Shown here piece after piece: positions 44,295 to 52,690 of a stretch of 64,000 bases of DNA. The stretch covers positions 124,001 to 188,000 of the forward strand of contig CAVYZH010000002.1 in the NCBI GenBank assembly GCA_963772975.1, written 5' to 3'. The stretch comes from AC-32 sp963772975 (GTDB taxonomy: Bacteria; Actinomycetota; Thermoleophilia; Gaiellales; Gaiellaceae). The notes under the pieces are model-generated. The model saw only the letters and a list, made by a program, of their open reading frames with translations, made no database searches and was not told the DNA's origin. Position numbers and translations under genes: made by a program. Each line of letters begins with the position of its first letter. Position 1 is the stretch's first letter.

Positions 44295-45105
44295 ATGCCA
44301 CCGCTCCGTGACGAGGAGGAATGGGCACGCCAGCTGATGGAGGCCGAACTCGGCGTACCAGTGGAACAGCACGACGACGGCAGCCGTCCCGGAATGCATG
44401 ACCTCGACGTGATCTACGAGGACGGTCTGCGAGCGGCGGTTGAAGTCACGAGCGCTGTCGACGCTCAGCGACCGAGTTCTGGAATACCACCGTTGCGGGC
44501 AGCTTTGTCGAGCGCAATCTAGTCGGTGGGTGGTTCGTTCTGGCAAAGACGAGCGCTCGGAGGCTGAGGGAAAAACTGCCGCCGCTCTTGCGCGAACTTG
44601 AAGACTCCGGGATACGGGAGTTTCGCGTCCGACCGGGGCAAGCGACCGCGACCCTCGTTCCTGCACCGCCGGGCGTGGTGAGGGCAACGCAAGGCCCCAC
44701 GGCTGTTCCCGGAAGCATCTACGTCCAGCCCGACCTTCCGAATGAACAGGTCGCTGCTTTCACCGCGAGTACCGGGGACGCACTTGCCAAGTGGCTCGCC
44801 GACTTTCTTCGCGATCCGGCGCGGGCGGATGTCAGGACGAAGCTCATGAGGTCAGGCGCAGCCGAGCGGCACTGCGTTCGTCGTCGTATCTGGCCTCAGC
44901 GGGGCGTCCGTTCACTGTCGCGGGACTGCTCATCGCCAACGACGCAATCGAGCCGGTTGCTGCGCCCGACCTACCGCCTGAGATCACTCACGTGTGGGCG
45001 GTGAGCCCGTGGGCCAGCGGCGTCGGTTTTCGATGGTCGCCAGCGACGGGCCGGTGGCAGAGATTCTCCAAGCCGCCTCCGCACCTCGCGTCCGGGCGGC
45101 CATAG
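44295..45105 (+). pseudogene. Unknown ~270-residue protein broken by three frameshifts; nuclease-like motif
   Basis: Segments in successive frames join well: MPPLRDEEEWARQLMEAELG; then DLDVIYEDGLRAAVEVTSAV; then ATEFWNTTVAGSFVERNLVG; GGWFVLAKTSARRLREKLPP; DALAKWLADFLRDPARADVR; AFVVVSGLSGAS; FTVAGLLIANDAIEPVAAPD; and EITHVWAVSPWASGVGFRWS. Breaks are near 44473, 44880 and 44915. The order D...VEVT after a variable loop resembles the core of PD-(D/E)xK nucleases, and the W-rich C-terminus (RWSPATGRWQRF) is like phage or restriction-related proteins. No family was recognised, and it may be either a real pseudogene or an error-rich intact gene. Confidence 0.5.
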
Positions 45106-45263
45106 CCCCCATCATCGCCGACCTAGGCGGTTGACGCCTTTGCCGCCGCGACCGACCTGGCGGGCGCGGCTCACGGTGCTTCTCGGGCAAGACCTCGGAA
45201 CATGCGCCTCCTTGTGCCGGCGCCAACGACGGTGGTACCGAACAAACGTGGGCAAGGAGGGGC

Positions 45264-45292
45264 TCACGGGGGAACCAGGGGTTCACCCGTGA
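45264..45292 (-). terminator. Hairpin downstream of tRNA-Ala
   Basis: TCACGGG and CCCGTGA pair, and the inner GAACC pairs with GGTTC. The hairpin begins 4 bases after the tRNA 3' end on its strand. Confidence 0.6.
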
Positions 45293-45295
45293 TCA

Positions 45296-45368
<73 letters not shown>

Positions 45369-45384
45369 GCTGGGCGAATTGTAG

Positions 45385-46030
45385 CTAGGGCTTTCGGCGG
45401 ATCAGGGTGACGCCGTCGCGCACCGTCAGCTGCACCGCGACCGCCCGCTCGTCGGCGGCCACGCGGTCGTTCAGCTCGCGGATGGTGCGCGTCGTCTCTT
45501 CGTCATCGCCCGCATCGAGCACGCGGCCGCTCCAGAGGGTGTTGTCGATCGCCATCAGGCCGGTGGTCGCGAGCCTGCGGCAAGAGCGCCTCGTAGTAGT
45601 TCGCGTAGTTCTCCTTGTCGGCGTCGATGAAGACGAAGTCCCACTCGCCGCCCAGCCGCTCGATCGTTTCGAGCGCCGGGCCGAGGTGGATCGTGATGCG
45701 GTCGCCGTACGGGCTGCGGTCGATGTAGCGCTGGGCCACCTCGGCGTGCTGCTGCTCGACCTCACAGGTGTCGATGTGACCGCCCTCAGGGAGCCCCGCG
45801 GCCATCGAGAGCGACGAGTAGCCGCTGTAGGTGCCGAGCTCGAGCACGCGCTTCGCCTGGAGCGCGTGGACGAGCTGCTCCAGCAGCCGGCCTTCGATCT
45901 TGCCGGTCAGCATCTGCGGCGAGCCGAGCGTCGCCTTGGTTTCCTCGGCGAGCTCGGCGAGCAGCTCCGTGGGCGGCGTCGTATGGGCCTCGGCGTAGCC
46001 CTCGATCTCCTCGGGGACGAGGAAGCTCAT
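45385..46030 (-). CDS. SAM-dependent O-methyltransferase (caffeoyl-CoA type), one frameshift
   Basis: About 215 residues once one extra base near 45575 is ignored. SAM motif I is KRVLELGTYSGYSSLSMAAG. The metal and acidic site is WDFVFIDADKENYANYYEAL. The C-terminal part TGLMAIDNTLWSGRVLDAGD is in another frame and ends LTVRDGVTLIRRKP. Members methylate catechol-like hydroxyls with a divalent metal. The ATG overlaps the stop of the upstream glutaredoxin-like gene. Confidence 0.84.
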
Positions 46031-46314
46031 TGGCCGGCCGAGAGTCGAGGTGCCTCGGCGAGCTTGCCGTCGGCGATCCGCTGCGCCATCTCCTTCGACT
46101 CCTCGCGGTAGATCGAGCCGTCCTCGAACTCGATCCACGGGTACTTCTTCTGGTGCGTGCGCTGCTCGGTCTCGTCGCGTTTCCAGGGGGCGGCCGGCAG
46201 GCGGTCGAGCTCGTACTCGATCCCGGCCTGGTCGAGCGCCTTCTGCACCCGCCAGCACGCGTGGCCGCCGACCTTGACCCACATGTTGTTGCAGCGATGG
46301 AGCGTGATCGCCAT
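46027..46314 (-). CDS. Glutaredoxin / GST-N-like small protein
   Basis: 95 residues with a thioredoxin-like fold. It opens ITLHRCNNMWVKVGGHACWR, followed by VQKALDQAGIEYELDRLPAA and KYPWIEFEDGSIYREESKEM. The pattern (strand, Cys region, helix, cis-Pro YPWIEF, EDG) matches the GST_N-like group. The usual CxxC is replaced by CNNM, so a dithiol mechanism is unlikely. It overlaps the O-methyltransferase start (ATGA) and was probably cotranscribed with it. Confidence 0.75.
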   Translation of the reverse strand: MAITLHRCNNMWVKVGGHACWRVQKALDQAGIEYELDRLPAAPWKRDETEQRTHQKKYPWIEFEDGSIYREESKEMAQRIADGKLAEAPRLSAGQ

Positions 46315-46347
46315 CGGGCGAGCTTAGCCGCGTTAGCGTCCCGGGCC

Positions 46348-47373
46348 GTGGCTGAGCGTGTCCTCACGCAGCGGGAGCTCAACCGGGCACTGCTCGCACG
46401 GCAGCTGCTGCTCGAACGGACGCGCCTGCCATTACATCGCGCGGTGGAGCGGATGGGCTGCGTGCAGTCACAGTACGCGCCGTCGACCTACGTCGGGCTC
46501 TGGTCGCGGGTCGCCGGGCTCGAGCGCGACGCGGTCACCCGCGCGCTCGAGCGGCGCACGCTGGTCCAGGGGACGCTGATGCGGAACACGATCCACGTCG
46601 TCTCGCGGCGCGACTACTGGCCGCTCGTGATCGCGATCCGCGAGGAGCGGCGTGCCTGGTCGCAACGGGTGCAGAAGCCGGACGAGCGCAAGCTGCGGCG
46701 GGCCGCCGAGCGGTTAGGCCGGTTCCTCGCAGGGCAGCCGCGCCGGCAACGCGAGATCCAGGAGGCCGGCCTCTGGCTTCCCGGCATCGGGCTCTGGACG
46801 AACCTCGTCCGCGTGCCTCCGTGCGGGACCTGGAAGCACCGCCGCGCCGACCTGTTCGGGCTCGCCGAGGAGTGGGTCGGGCCCGAGCCGCAGCTTGGCG
46901 AGCTCGACGCACGGGAACACCTTGTCCGCCGCTACCTCGGCGCGTTCGGGCCTGCTCCGCGGACCGACATCGCCGACTGGGCCGGGATGCGCGTGGGGGC
47001 GCTCGCGGAGGCACTCGAGCGCATGGGCCTCCGCCGCTTCCGTGATGAGCAGGGCCGCGAGCTGCTCGACCTGCCGCGCGCGCCGGTGCCGCCGGCCGAC
47101 ACGCCGGCGCCGGCACGCTTCCTCCCCACCTTCGATGCCACCTTGCTCGTGCACGCACGGCGCACCGGGATCCTCGGCGAGGAGCACCGAAAGCAGATCT
47201 TCCACGTCAGGAACCCCCAGTCGGACCCGACCTTCGTTGTCGACGGCAGGGTCGCCGGTATCTGGCGGCACGAAGATGGCCTGATCGTGCTCGAACCGTT
47301 CGGCCGGCTCGCTCGTGACTCCCGCCGCGAGCTCGCATCAGAAGCCGAGCGGCTAGCCGCGTTCCACCTTTGA
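46348..47373 (+). CDS. Winged-helix DNA-binding protein, AlkZ/YcaQ-like
   Basis: 341 residues. The family (HTH_42, including AlkZ DNA glycosylases) is indicated by RMGCVQSQYAPSTYVGLWSR, whose QSQ corresponds to the catalytic Q-x-Q/D motif, by TLMRNTIHVVSRRDYWPLVI, and by the C-terminal FLPTFDATLLVHARRTGILG and PTFVVDGRVAGIWRHEDGLI. AlkZ unhooks interstrand crosslinks; other members repair alkylated bases. Specificity here is not known. It diverges from the glutaredoxin-like gene with only 33 bases between starts, and its 3' end overlaps the convergent MBL gene by 21 bases. Confidence 0.85.
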   Translation: MAERVLTQRELNRALLARQLLLERTRLPLHRAVERMGCVQSQYAPSTYVGLWSRVAGLERDAVTRALERRTLVQGTLMRNTIHVVSRRDYWPLVIAIREERRAWSQRVQKPDERKLRRAAERLGRFLAGQPRRQREIQEAGLWLPGIGLWTNLVRVPPCGTWKHRRADLFGLAEEWVGPEPQLGELDAREHLVRRYLGAFGPAPRTDIADWAGMRVGALAEALERMGLRRFRDEQGRELLDLPRAPVPPADTPAPARFLPTFDATLLVHARRTGILGEEHRKQIFHVRNPQSDPTFVVDGRVAGIWRHEDGLIVLEPFGRLARDSRRELASEAERLAAFHL

Positions 47374-48021
47374 GCCGCCGACGATCGCGTCGCGGCCGTC
47401 GTCGAAGCGGACCCACGCCTTGCCCTTGCCGTCGTAGTCGGGCGACCAGACGACCAGCGTCGCGTTCTCACCGCCGACCCGCACGGGCTCGGCGCCCTCG
47501 GGCTCGGCGCCCCGCCACACCCGCACGAACGGGTTCTCTTCCCATTCGCGGCCGATGGTCGTCTCGTCAGTGTGGCCCGGGAGCACACGTGTCTCGGGCG
47601 GAAGGAGCATCAGGACATCCATCACCGAGCGGCGGATCTGCTCGAAGTCGCCCCCGCCGACCGCATCCTTGAAGAGCACGTCGCCGCTGCAACAGAGCTC
47701 GTCGTTGACCACGAACGCGAGGTGGTCGTCCTTGTGCCCGGGCGTCGGCAGCGCTCGGATCGAGAGGCCGCCGGTCTCGAGATCGCCCTTCACGACCCGG
47801 CAGTCGTAGCGTCCGAGAATTGCGCTGTCGCCGGCGATGTGGTCCGCGTCGGCATGCGTCGTCAGGAGGGCCGCGACGGTCAGGCCGTTGCTCGAGACGG
47901 CGTCGAACAGGGGTCGAAGCGGTGCGCCCGAGTCGACGAACACCGCCGTTCCGCCCGGCTCGTCGCCGATCAGGTACGCGTTCGAGAGCCAGCTCGGATC
48001 CATGCTCCGTTCGACGATCAT
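47353..48021 (-). CDS. MBL-fold metallo-hydrolase (glyoxalase II-like)
   Basis: 222 residues. The diagnostic THADADHIAG is present (ALLTTHADADHIAGDSAILG), followed by PTPGHKDDHLAFVV, LCCSGDVLFKDAVGGGDFEQ with the bridging Asp, and ETRVLPGHTDETTIGREWEE with the terminal His. This set matches the glyoxalase II-like branch of the metallo-beta-lactamase fold, probably a thioester or persulfide hydrolase. The C-terminal ~40 residues (VVWSPDYDGKGKAWVRFDDG) form an added small domain. It opens away from the pspA gene. Confidence 0.87.
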   Translation of the reverse strand: MIVERSMDPSWLSNAYLIGDEPGGTAVFVDSGAPLRPLFDAVSSNGLTVAALLTTHADADHIAGDSAILGRYDCRVVKGDLETGGLSIRALPTPGHKDDHLAFVVNDELCCSGDVLFKDAVGGGDFEQIRRSVMDVLMLLPPETRVLPGHTDETTIGREWEENPFVRVWRGAEPEGAEPVRVGGENATLVVWSPDYDGKGKAWVRFDDGRDAIVGGSKVERG

Positions 48022-48061
48022 CGGGCGCTAGGCTAGACGCTCCGCTCCCCGAGGAGGACGA

Positions 48062-48790
48062 ATGGCCGGCCTGATGTCACGCGCGTCACTGGTGGTGAAG
48101 TCGAAGTTCTCGAAGCTGCTCGACCGCGCCGAGGATCCCGGCGAGACGCTCGACTACTCATACGAGAAGCAGCTCGAGCTGCTGCAGAACGTCAAGCGCG
48201 GGATCGCCGACGTCGTCACGGCCAAGAAGCGGCTCGAGCTCCAGGAGACGCAGTTACAGCAGAGCCTGGTCAAGCTCGACGCGCAGGCGCGCGAGGCTCT
48301 AGCTGCCGGCCGCGAGGACCTGGCGAGGCAGGCGCTGGAGCGGAAGTCCGGCCTGCAACAGCAGCTGCAGTCGCTCGACGAGCAGACGAAGCAGCTCGAG
48401 CAGCAACAGGAGAAGCTGATCGCGAGTGAGAAGACGCTCTCGGCGAAGGTCGAGGCCTTCCGCTCGCAGAAGGAGACGATCAAGGCGCAGTACTCGGCGG
48501 CCGAGGCGCAAGTGCGGATCGGCGAGGCGGCGACCGGGATCGGCGAGCAGATGGCAGACACCGGGCTCGCCATTCAGCGCGCCAAGGACAAGACCGAGCA
48601 GATGCAGGCGCGCGCCTCGGCGATCGACGAGCTGACCACCTCGGGGGCGCTCGAGGACTTCACCTCCGACCAGACCCAGCTCGACCGCGAGCTCGGTGCG
48701 ATCGCGTCGAAGTCGCAGGTCGACAAGGAGCTCGAGCAGATGAAGGCCGAGCTCGGCTCGGGGGAGGGCAATAAGGAGCTGACGCAATGA
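48062..48790 (+). CDS. pspA: PspA/IM30-family protein
   Basis: 242 residues, nearly all coiled coil: LLDRAEDPGETLDYSYEKQL at the N-terminus is the family hallmark, followed by long helices such as LQQQLQSLDEQTKQLEQQQE. It binds the inner face of the membrane and protects it when the proton gradient fails. The ATG is preceded by GAGGAGGACG. It is followed by pspAA with a 4-base overlap, while pspAB and htpX lie convergently just beyond. Confidence 0.92.
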   Translation: MAGLMSRASLVVKSKFSKLLDRAEDPGETLDYSYEKQLELLQNVKRGIADVVTAKKRLELQETQLQQSLVKLDAQAREALAAGREDLARQALERKSGLQQQLQSLDEQTKQLEQQQEKLIASEKTLSAKVEAFRSQKETIKAQYSAAEAQVRIGEAATGIGEQMADTGLAIQRAKDKTEQMQARASAIDELTTSGALEDFTSDQTQLDRELGAIASKSQVDKELEQMKAELGSGEGNKELTQ

Positions 48791-49077
48791 TCGTTCGGAT
48801 CATGGGCGAGGGCCAGTTCGAGATCGACGACGAGGTCGCGAAGGGGCTCAACGACCTGGACGAGCAGGCCGAGCTGGCGCTGGAGGCCGGCGACGCGGAC
48901 CGGTTCGGCGAGCTGTTGGGACGCATGGCCGAGGCGGTCCGGACGAACGGCACACGGCTGCCCGACGAGGACCTGTCGCCCTCGGAGGCGATCGTGCCGC
49001 CGCCGGACATGACACTTGACGAAGCCCGCCAACTGTTCGAAGGCGAAGGCCTGATCCCGGACCTCCCGGCCGCCTAG
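48787..49077 (+). CDS. pspAA: PspA-associated protein PspAA
   Basis: 96 residues reading MIVRIMGEGQFEIDDEVAKG, then LNDLDEQAELALEAGDADRF and PDMTLDEARQLFEGEGLIPD. This is the domain named PspAA, found next to PspA in Actinobacteria and related lineages. It has no membrane helix and probably acts with PspA. The start overlaps the pspA stop (ATGA). Confidence 0.9.
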   Translation: MIVRIMGEGQFEIDDEVAKGLNDLDEQAELALEAGDADRFGELLGRMAEAVRTNGTRLPDEDLSPSEAIVPPPDMTLDEARQLFEGEGLIPDLPAA

Positions 49078-49230
49078 CGACCGTTATAGGTTCACGCGCG
49101 CGCGGCCCCACCCATGGGTGGGGAGTGAGGTTCCACCCGCCGCCCGCTGCGAGCGTACCGGCCATTTGCGCGCGTGTCTGTGACGGGTTCGGGCCGGAAG
49201 CCTGCAGGTTGGTCCACAGCCCGGGCAGAG

Positions 49231-49809
49231 CTAAACCGGCGCGTCGAAGACCGCGAACCAGCGCGAGAGGTCCGGTTCGATCGGCAGCTCCTGTTCGAGC
49301 TTCGCCTTCAGCTCCAGCTCCTCGGCGTTGTCCCGCTCCTTGCCCTCGCCCTTCGGCACGAACGGCCAGAAGGCGCCCCGCTTGAAGCCGTAGATCCAGT
49401 ACACGCGACCGCCGTCGAAGCCCTTGCGCTCGAACGGGAAGACGGCGGCGAGCAGCTGCGGCCCGAAGCCGCGCGACTGGAGCTCGGACGCGACCAGGTG
49501 CACCGCCGTGACGAGATCCTCGAAGTCGCCGTCGTGCACGATTAGCCACTCGAACCCAAACTCGTCCGTCTGCCGCGAGATCTTCGAGCCCGACTCGACC
49601 GCGACCGCGTCCAGCAGCTGCTGCAGCTCGTTCTCGGCCCGCACGAACTCCCCGGCCGAGAGCGACTTGAAGCAGACGCCCGCCGCCCCGGTCGACCTCA
49701 GGTCAAGCTCGCTCTCGAGCGTGATGCGCGCGGTCGAGATCGCGAAGAGCCGCTCGCCCGCCGCGTCCTTGAGCTGCTTGCGCCCGAAGAGGACGTCGCG
49801 CAGGCCCAC
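49231..49809 (-). CDS. pspAB: PspA-associated protein PspAB
   Basis: 192 residues. It opens GLRDVLFGRKQLKDAAGERL, then FAISTARITLESELDLRSTG and LVTAVHLVASELQSRGFGPQ, and ends DLSRWFAVFDAPV. The whole matches the domain called PspAB, which co-occurs with PspA, PspAA and HtpX. No enzymatic motif is visible. The GTG start is 5 bases beyond the htpX stop, so htpX-pspAB is an operon converging on pspA-pspAA. Confidence 0.88.
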   Translation of the reverse strand: MGLRDVLFGRKQLKDAAGERLFAISTARITLESELDLRSTGAAGVCFKSLSAGEFVRAENELQQLLDAVAVESGSKISRQTDEFGFEWLIVHDGDFEDLVTAVHLVASELQSRGFGPQLLAAVFPFERKGFDGGRVYWIYGFKRGAFWPFVPKGEGKERDNAEELELKAKLEQELPIEPDLSRWFAVFDAPV

Positions 49810-49814
49810 TCGGG

Positions 49815-50732
49815 TTACGCGACCGGCCGGCCCATTTCGCGCGAGATCTCGGCGAGCGCGGCCAGCCGCTTCTCGAGCGGCGGGTGCGTCATGAAGAGCT
49901 CGCCGCCTCGCTTGCGCCAGTTGGTGGGGATGATGAAGAAGGCGTTCATGCCCTCGACCTGGCGCAGGTCCTGCTGCGGAATCTGCGTGATCCCGCTGGC
50001 GATCTTCTGCAGCGCGCTCATCAGGTTCTCCGGGGCGCCGGTGATCAGCGCCGAGCCGCGGTCGGCGGCGAACTCGCGGTAGCGCGAGATCGCGAGGATC
50101 AGGATCTGGCTGAGGAAGTAGGTCACGACCGAGACGACGAGCACGACCAGCCAGACCGGAACCGAGTTGTTGCTGTCCCGGTTGCCGCCCATGCCGCCGA
50201 ACATGCCGCTGTAGAGGCCGACGCGGGTCAGAACGGCGGCGATCATGGCGAAGAAGCTGGCCACCGTCATCACGAGCACGTCGCGGTTGGCGATGTGCGA
50301 GAGCTCGTGCGCGAGCACGCCCTCGACCTCCTTCGGCTCGAGCCGGTTCCAGAGGCCGGTCGTGACGGCCACGGCCGCGTGCTTCTGGTTGCGGCCGGTG
50401 GCGAAGGCGTTGGGGACGTCGCTCTCGATCACCGCGACCCGCGGCTTGCGCAGGTCGGCCATCGCGCAGAGGCGCTCGATCATCTCGTGCAGCTCGGGCG
50501 CCTGGTCGGGCTCGACGACCTTCGCGCCGGCGGCCTTCAGGGCGAGCTTGTCGGAGGTGAAGTACTGGACGAAGGCCAGCGCTCCGACGATCACGACCAT
50601 CAGCACGATGCCGGCGTTCAGCACGTAAAACAGTGCAACCGCAAAGAAGACGTAGAGCAGCCCCAGCAACGAGCCGGTCAGCAGCATGCGCAGCGTCAGC
50701 CCGGCGTCGCGACCATAAGCCTTGCGTTTCAT
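49815..50732 (-). CDS. htpX: Membrane zinc metalloprotease HtpX
   Basis: 305 residues. Two N-terminal helices (LLTGSLLGLLYVFFAVALFY and AGIVLMVVIVGALAFVQYFT), the zinc motif HELSH in VEGVLAHELSHIANRDVLVM, and a second pair of helices (PVWLVVLVVSVVTYFLSQIL). The Glu zinc ligand is in ISRYREFAADRGSALITGAP. The substrate pocket includes VIESDVPNAFATGRNQKHAA. HtpX degrades damaged membrane proteins in envelope stress. Length and features match the family. It heads the leftward operon with pspAB. Confidence 0.94.
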   Translation of the reverse strand: MKRKAYGRDAGLTLRMLLTGSLLGLLYVFFAVALFYVLNAGIVLMVVIVGALAFVQYFTSDKLALKAAGAKVVEPDQAPELHEMIERLCAMADLRKPRVAVIESDVPNAFATGRNQKHAAVAVTTGLWNRLEPKEVEGVLAHELSHIANRDVLVMTVASFFAMIAAVLTRVGLYSGMFGGMGGNRDSNNSVPVWLVVLVVSVVTYFLSQILILAISRYREFAADRGSALITGAPENLMSALQKIASGITQIPQQDLRQVEGMNAFFIIPTNWRKRGGELFMTHPPLEKRLAALAEISREMGRPVA

Positions 50733-50768
50733 CGAGAATCGGCCCCCTTGAAGGCGAGAAGTATCCCG

Positions 50769-52263
50769 TTGATTGTAGCCCTGGGGGTCGTGCTCGCCGC
50801 CGCAGTCGCTCCTGCCAAGGCGGCGCCTTCGGAGCGGGTCGCGGTGATCGTCTTGCCTGCCTCGGCGCCCGTCTTCCGCTCGCCCCGGGCCGGCGCACGG
50901 GCTGCTCGTCGTCGGGGAGGGCGCGACGGTCAGCCGGCGCGGCGCGCTCGCCTCGTTGCTGCGCGGCCAGATGGGGAACGCGATCGTCGGCGGCGGCGTC
51001 CCCGGCGGCAAGCCGTTGATCCAGCTCTCGCGCCAGCCCGGGCAGGTCACGTTCTACGTCGCGCTGCCGCCTCCCGGGAAGCACCACAACGTACGCCGCT
51101 ACCCGATCGCGGTCGCAGGGCCCGGCTACCGCGGCGTGCTGACCGACACCTCGACCCGGCTGACCGGGCTGGTCTCGATCGCGGACGTCGCCCCGTCGGT
51201 CCGTTCACTCGAGCGAGGTGAGCGGCCCTCGATCCGCTCCAAGCCGTCTCGCGACCCGCTCGCCCGGCTGGCGAGCTTCGACCGCCGCCTCCAGCGCGCG
51301 CACGACTCGCGTGTCGCCGCAACGCTCGTGCTGGTCGGGCTGCTGATCGTGCTCTCGCTGGCCGCGTTGCTCACCCGCGCGCCGGCGCTCTGTCGCGCCG
51401 CCTTTCTCGTGCCTTCGGCGTGCATCGCCTCGGCCGTCGCGCTGAGCGCGTTGGGCGTGCAGCCGCGGGCCGCCGTTGTCGGCGTCGCGCTCCTGGGCGG
51501 CGGCGGCGCGGTGCTCGGCGGCGCCTTGCTCCCGCCACGACGCCCGCTCGCGGTCGCGTTGGCGGCATTGTTCGCGTTCCTGTTCGCGGTCATGTGGGTC
51601 AGGCCCGAGTGGAACGCCCTGGCGGTGATCGGCCCGCATCCGGACGGCGGCGGCCGCTTCTACGGCGTCACGAACGAGGTCGAGACGCTGCTGCTCCCGC
51701 CCGGGCTCGTGCTCGGCGCGCTCGTCGGCGTGCGGTTCCTGCCGCTGGTCGGGCTGGCGCTGGCCGCCGGGATCACGGCGAGCCGCATCGGCGCCGATGG
51801 TGGCGGCCTCGTCGTCTACCTGGCCGGCTTCCTCGTCCTCTGGCTGCGCTTGCGACACGTCCCAGCGCTGCGGGCCGCCGCGGCCACGGCGGTGGCGGCG
51901 GGCGCGGCGCTGCTGCTGGTCGGGATCGACGCCGCGACCGGCGGCTCGAGCCACGTCACGAAGGCGGTCGGCGGCGGGCCCGGCTCAGTGCTCGGCGACC
52001 TCGGCCACCGGCTCCACCTCTCGGGAGCCTCGATCGCCTCGACCTGGAACAACGCGCTGTTGTTCGCGCTCGGGATCGTAGCGTTGGTCGTGCTAGCCCT
52101 CCAGCGACCGCGCTCCGCGCTGCTCGACGCCTACCTCGTGGCGCTCGCCGTCTCGTTCCTTGTCAACGACACGCCCACGGACGTGGCCGGCTACGGCGGC
52201 TTCGCGGCGCTCGGTCTCTGGCTGCTGACGAGAAGCGAAGGGACCCGCGGACGGCTTGAGTAG
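50769..52263 (+). CDS. Large membrane protein with periplasmic N-domain, one frameshift
   Basis: About 497 residues if one extra base near 50890 is dropped. A signal-like helix (LIVALGVVLAAAVAPAKA) leads an extracytoplasmic domain of ~150 residues with PIAVAGPGYRGVLTDTSTRL and TGLVSIADVAPSVRSLERGE, the latter resembling the end of an alkaline-phosphatase-like arylsulfatase fold. Eight or more hydrophobic helices follow (DSRVAATLVLVGLLIVLSLA, AVALAALFAFLFAVMWVRPE, FLPLVGLALAAGITASRIGA). No family was recognised with certainty. The TTG start is chosen because no ATG precedes the signal helix. The 3' end is followed 10 bases later by the cytochrome c gene. Confidence 0.7.
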
Positions 52264-52273
52264 ACTCGCGCCG

Positions 52274-52690
52274 ATGCGCCGCCTCGCCCCGTTTCTCGTG
52301 CTCGCGTTCGTGCTCGCCGGCTGCGGCGGCGTCGAGACCGTCAGCCCGACGGCGGAGACGGTGGTCGGCACCGTGGCGGCGGAGAAACAGCAGGCGGTCG
52401 GGGATGCTAAGGCAGGCGCCGCGCTCTTCACGAGCCAGGGCTGCGGCGGCTGCCACACGTTCAAGGCGGCCGGCACGAACGGGACCGTCGGGCCCGACCT
52501 GGACAAGCTCACCGAGTACGCGAAGACCGCGAACCAGGGCTCGCTCGCCGCCTTCACGCAGGAGTCGATCGCCAACCCGAGCGCCTACATCGAGAAGGGC
52601 TACTCGAACGCGATGCCCAACTTCGGCTCGACGCTCTCGGCAAAGCAGATCGCCGACCTCGTCGCGTACCTGACCGAGAACCAGGGTTGA
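52274..52690 (+). CDS. Monoheme cytochrome c lipoprotein
   Basis: 138 residues. A signal peptide with lipobox (APFLVLAFVLAGC) makes Cys17 the lipidated residue. The heme motif CGGCH lies near residue 57 (GAALFTSQGCGGCHTFKAAG) and a distal Met in NAMPNFGSTLSAKQIADLVA. It carries electrons on the outer face of the membrane. The stop overlaps the TTG start of serS. Partner oxidase unknown. Confidence 0.9.
   Translation: MRRLAPFLVLAFVLAGCGGVETVSPTAETVVGTVAAEKQQAVGDAKAGAALFTSQGCGGCHTFKAAGTNGTVGPDLDKLTEYAKTANQGSLAAFTQESIANPSAYIEKGYSNAMPNFGSTLSAKQIADLVAYLTENQG

Noticed and set aside
49884..51221. A 445-codon + strand frame across htpX
   Set aside because: Its first two thirds are antisense to htpX and rich in Asp, Glu, His and Arg; only the last part belongs to the membrane-protein gene at 50769.
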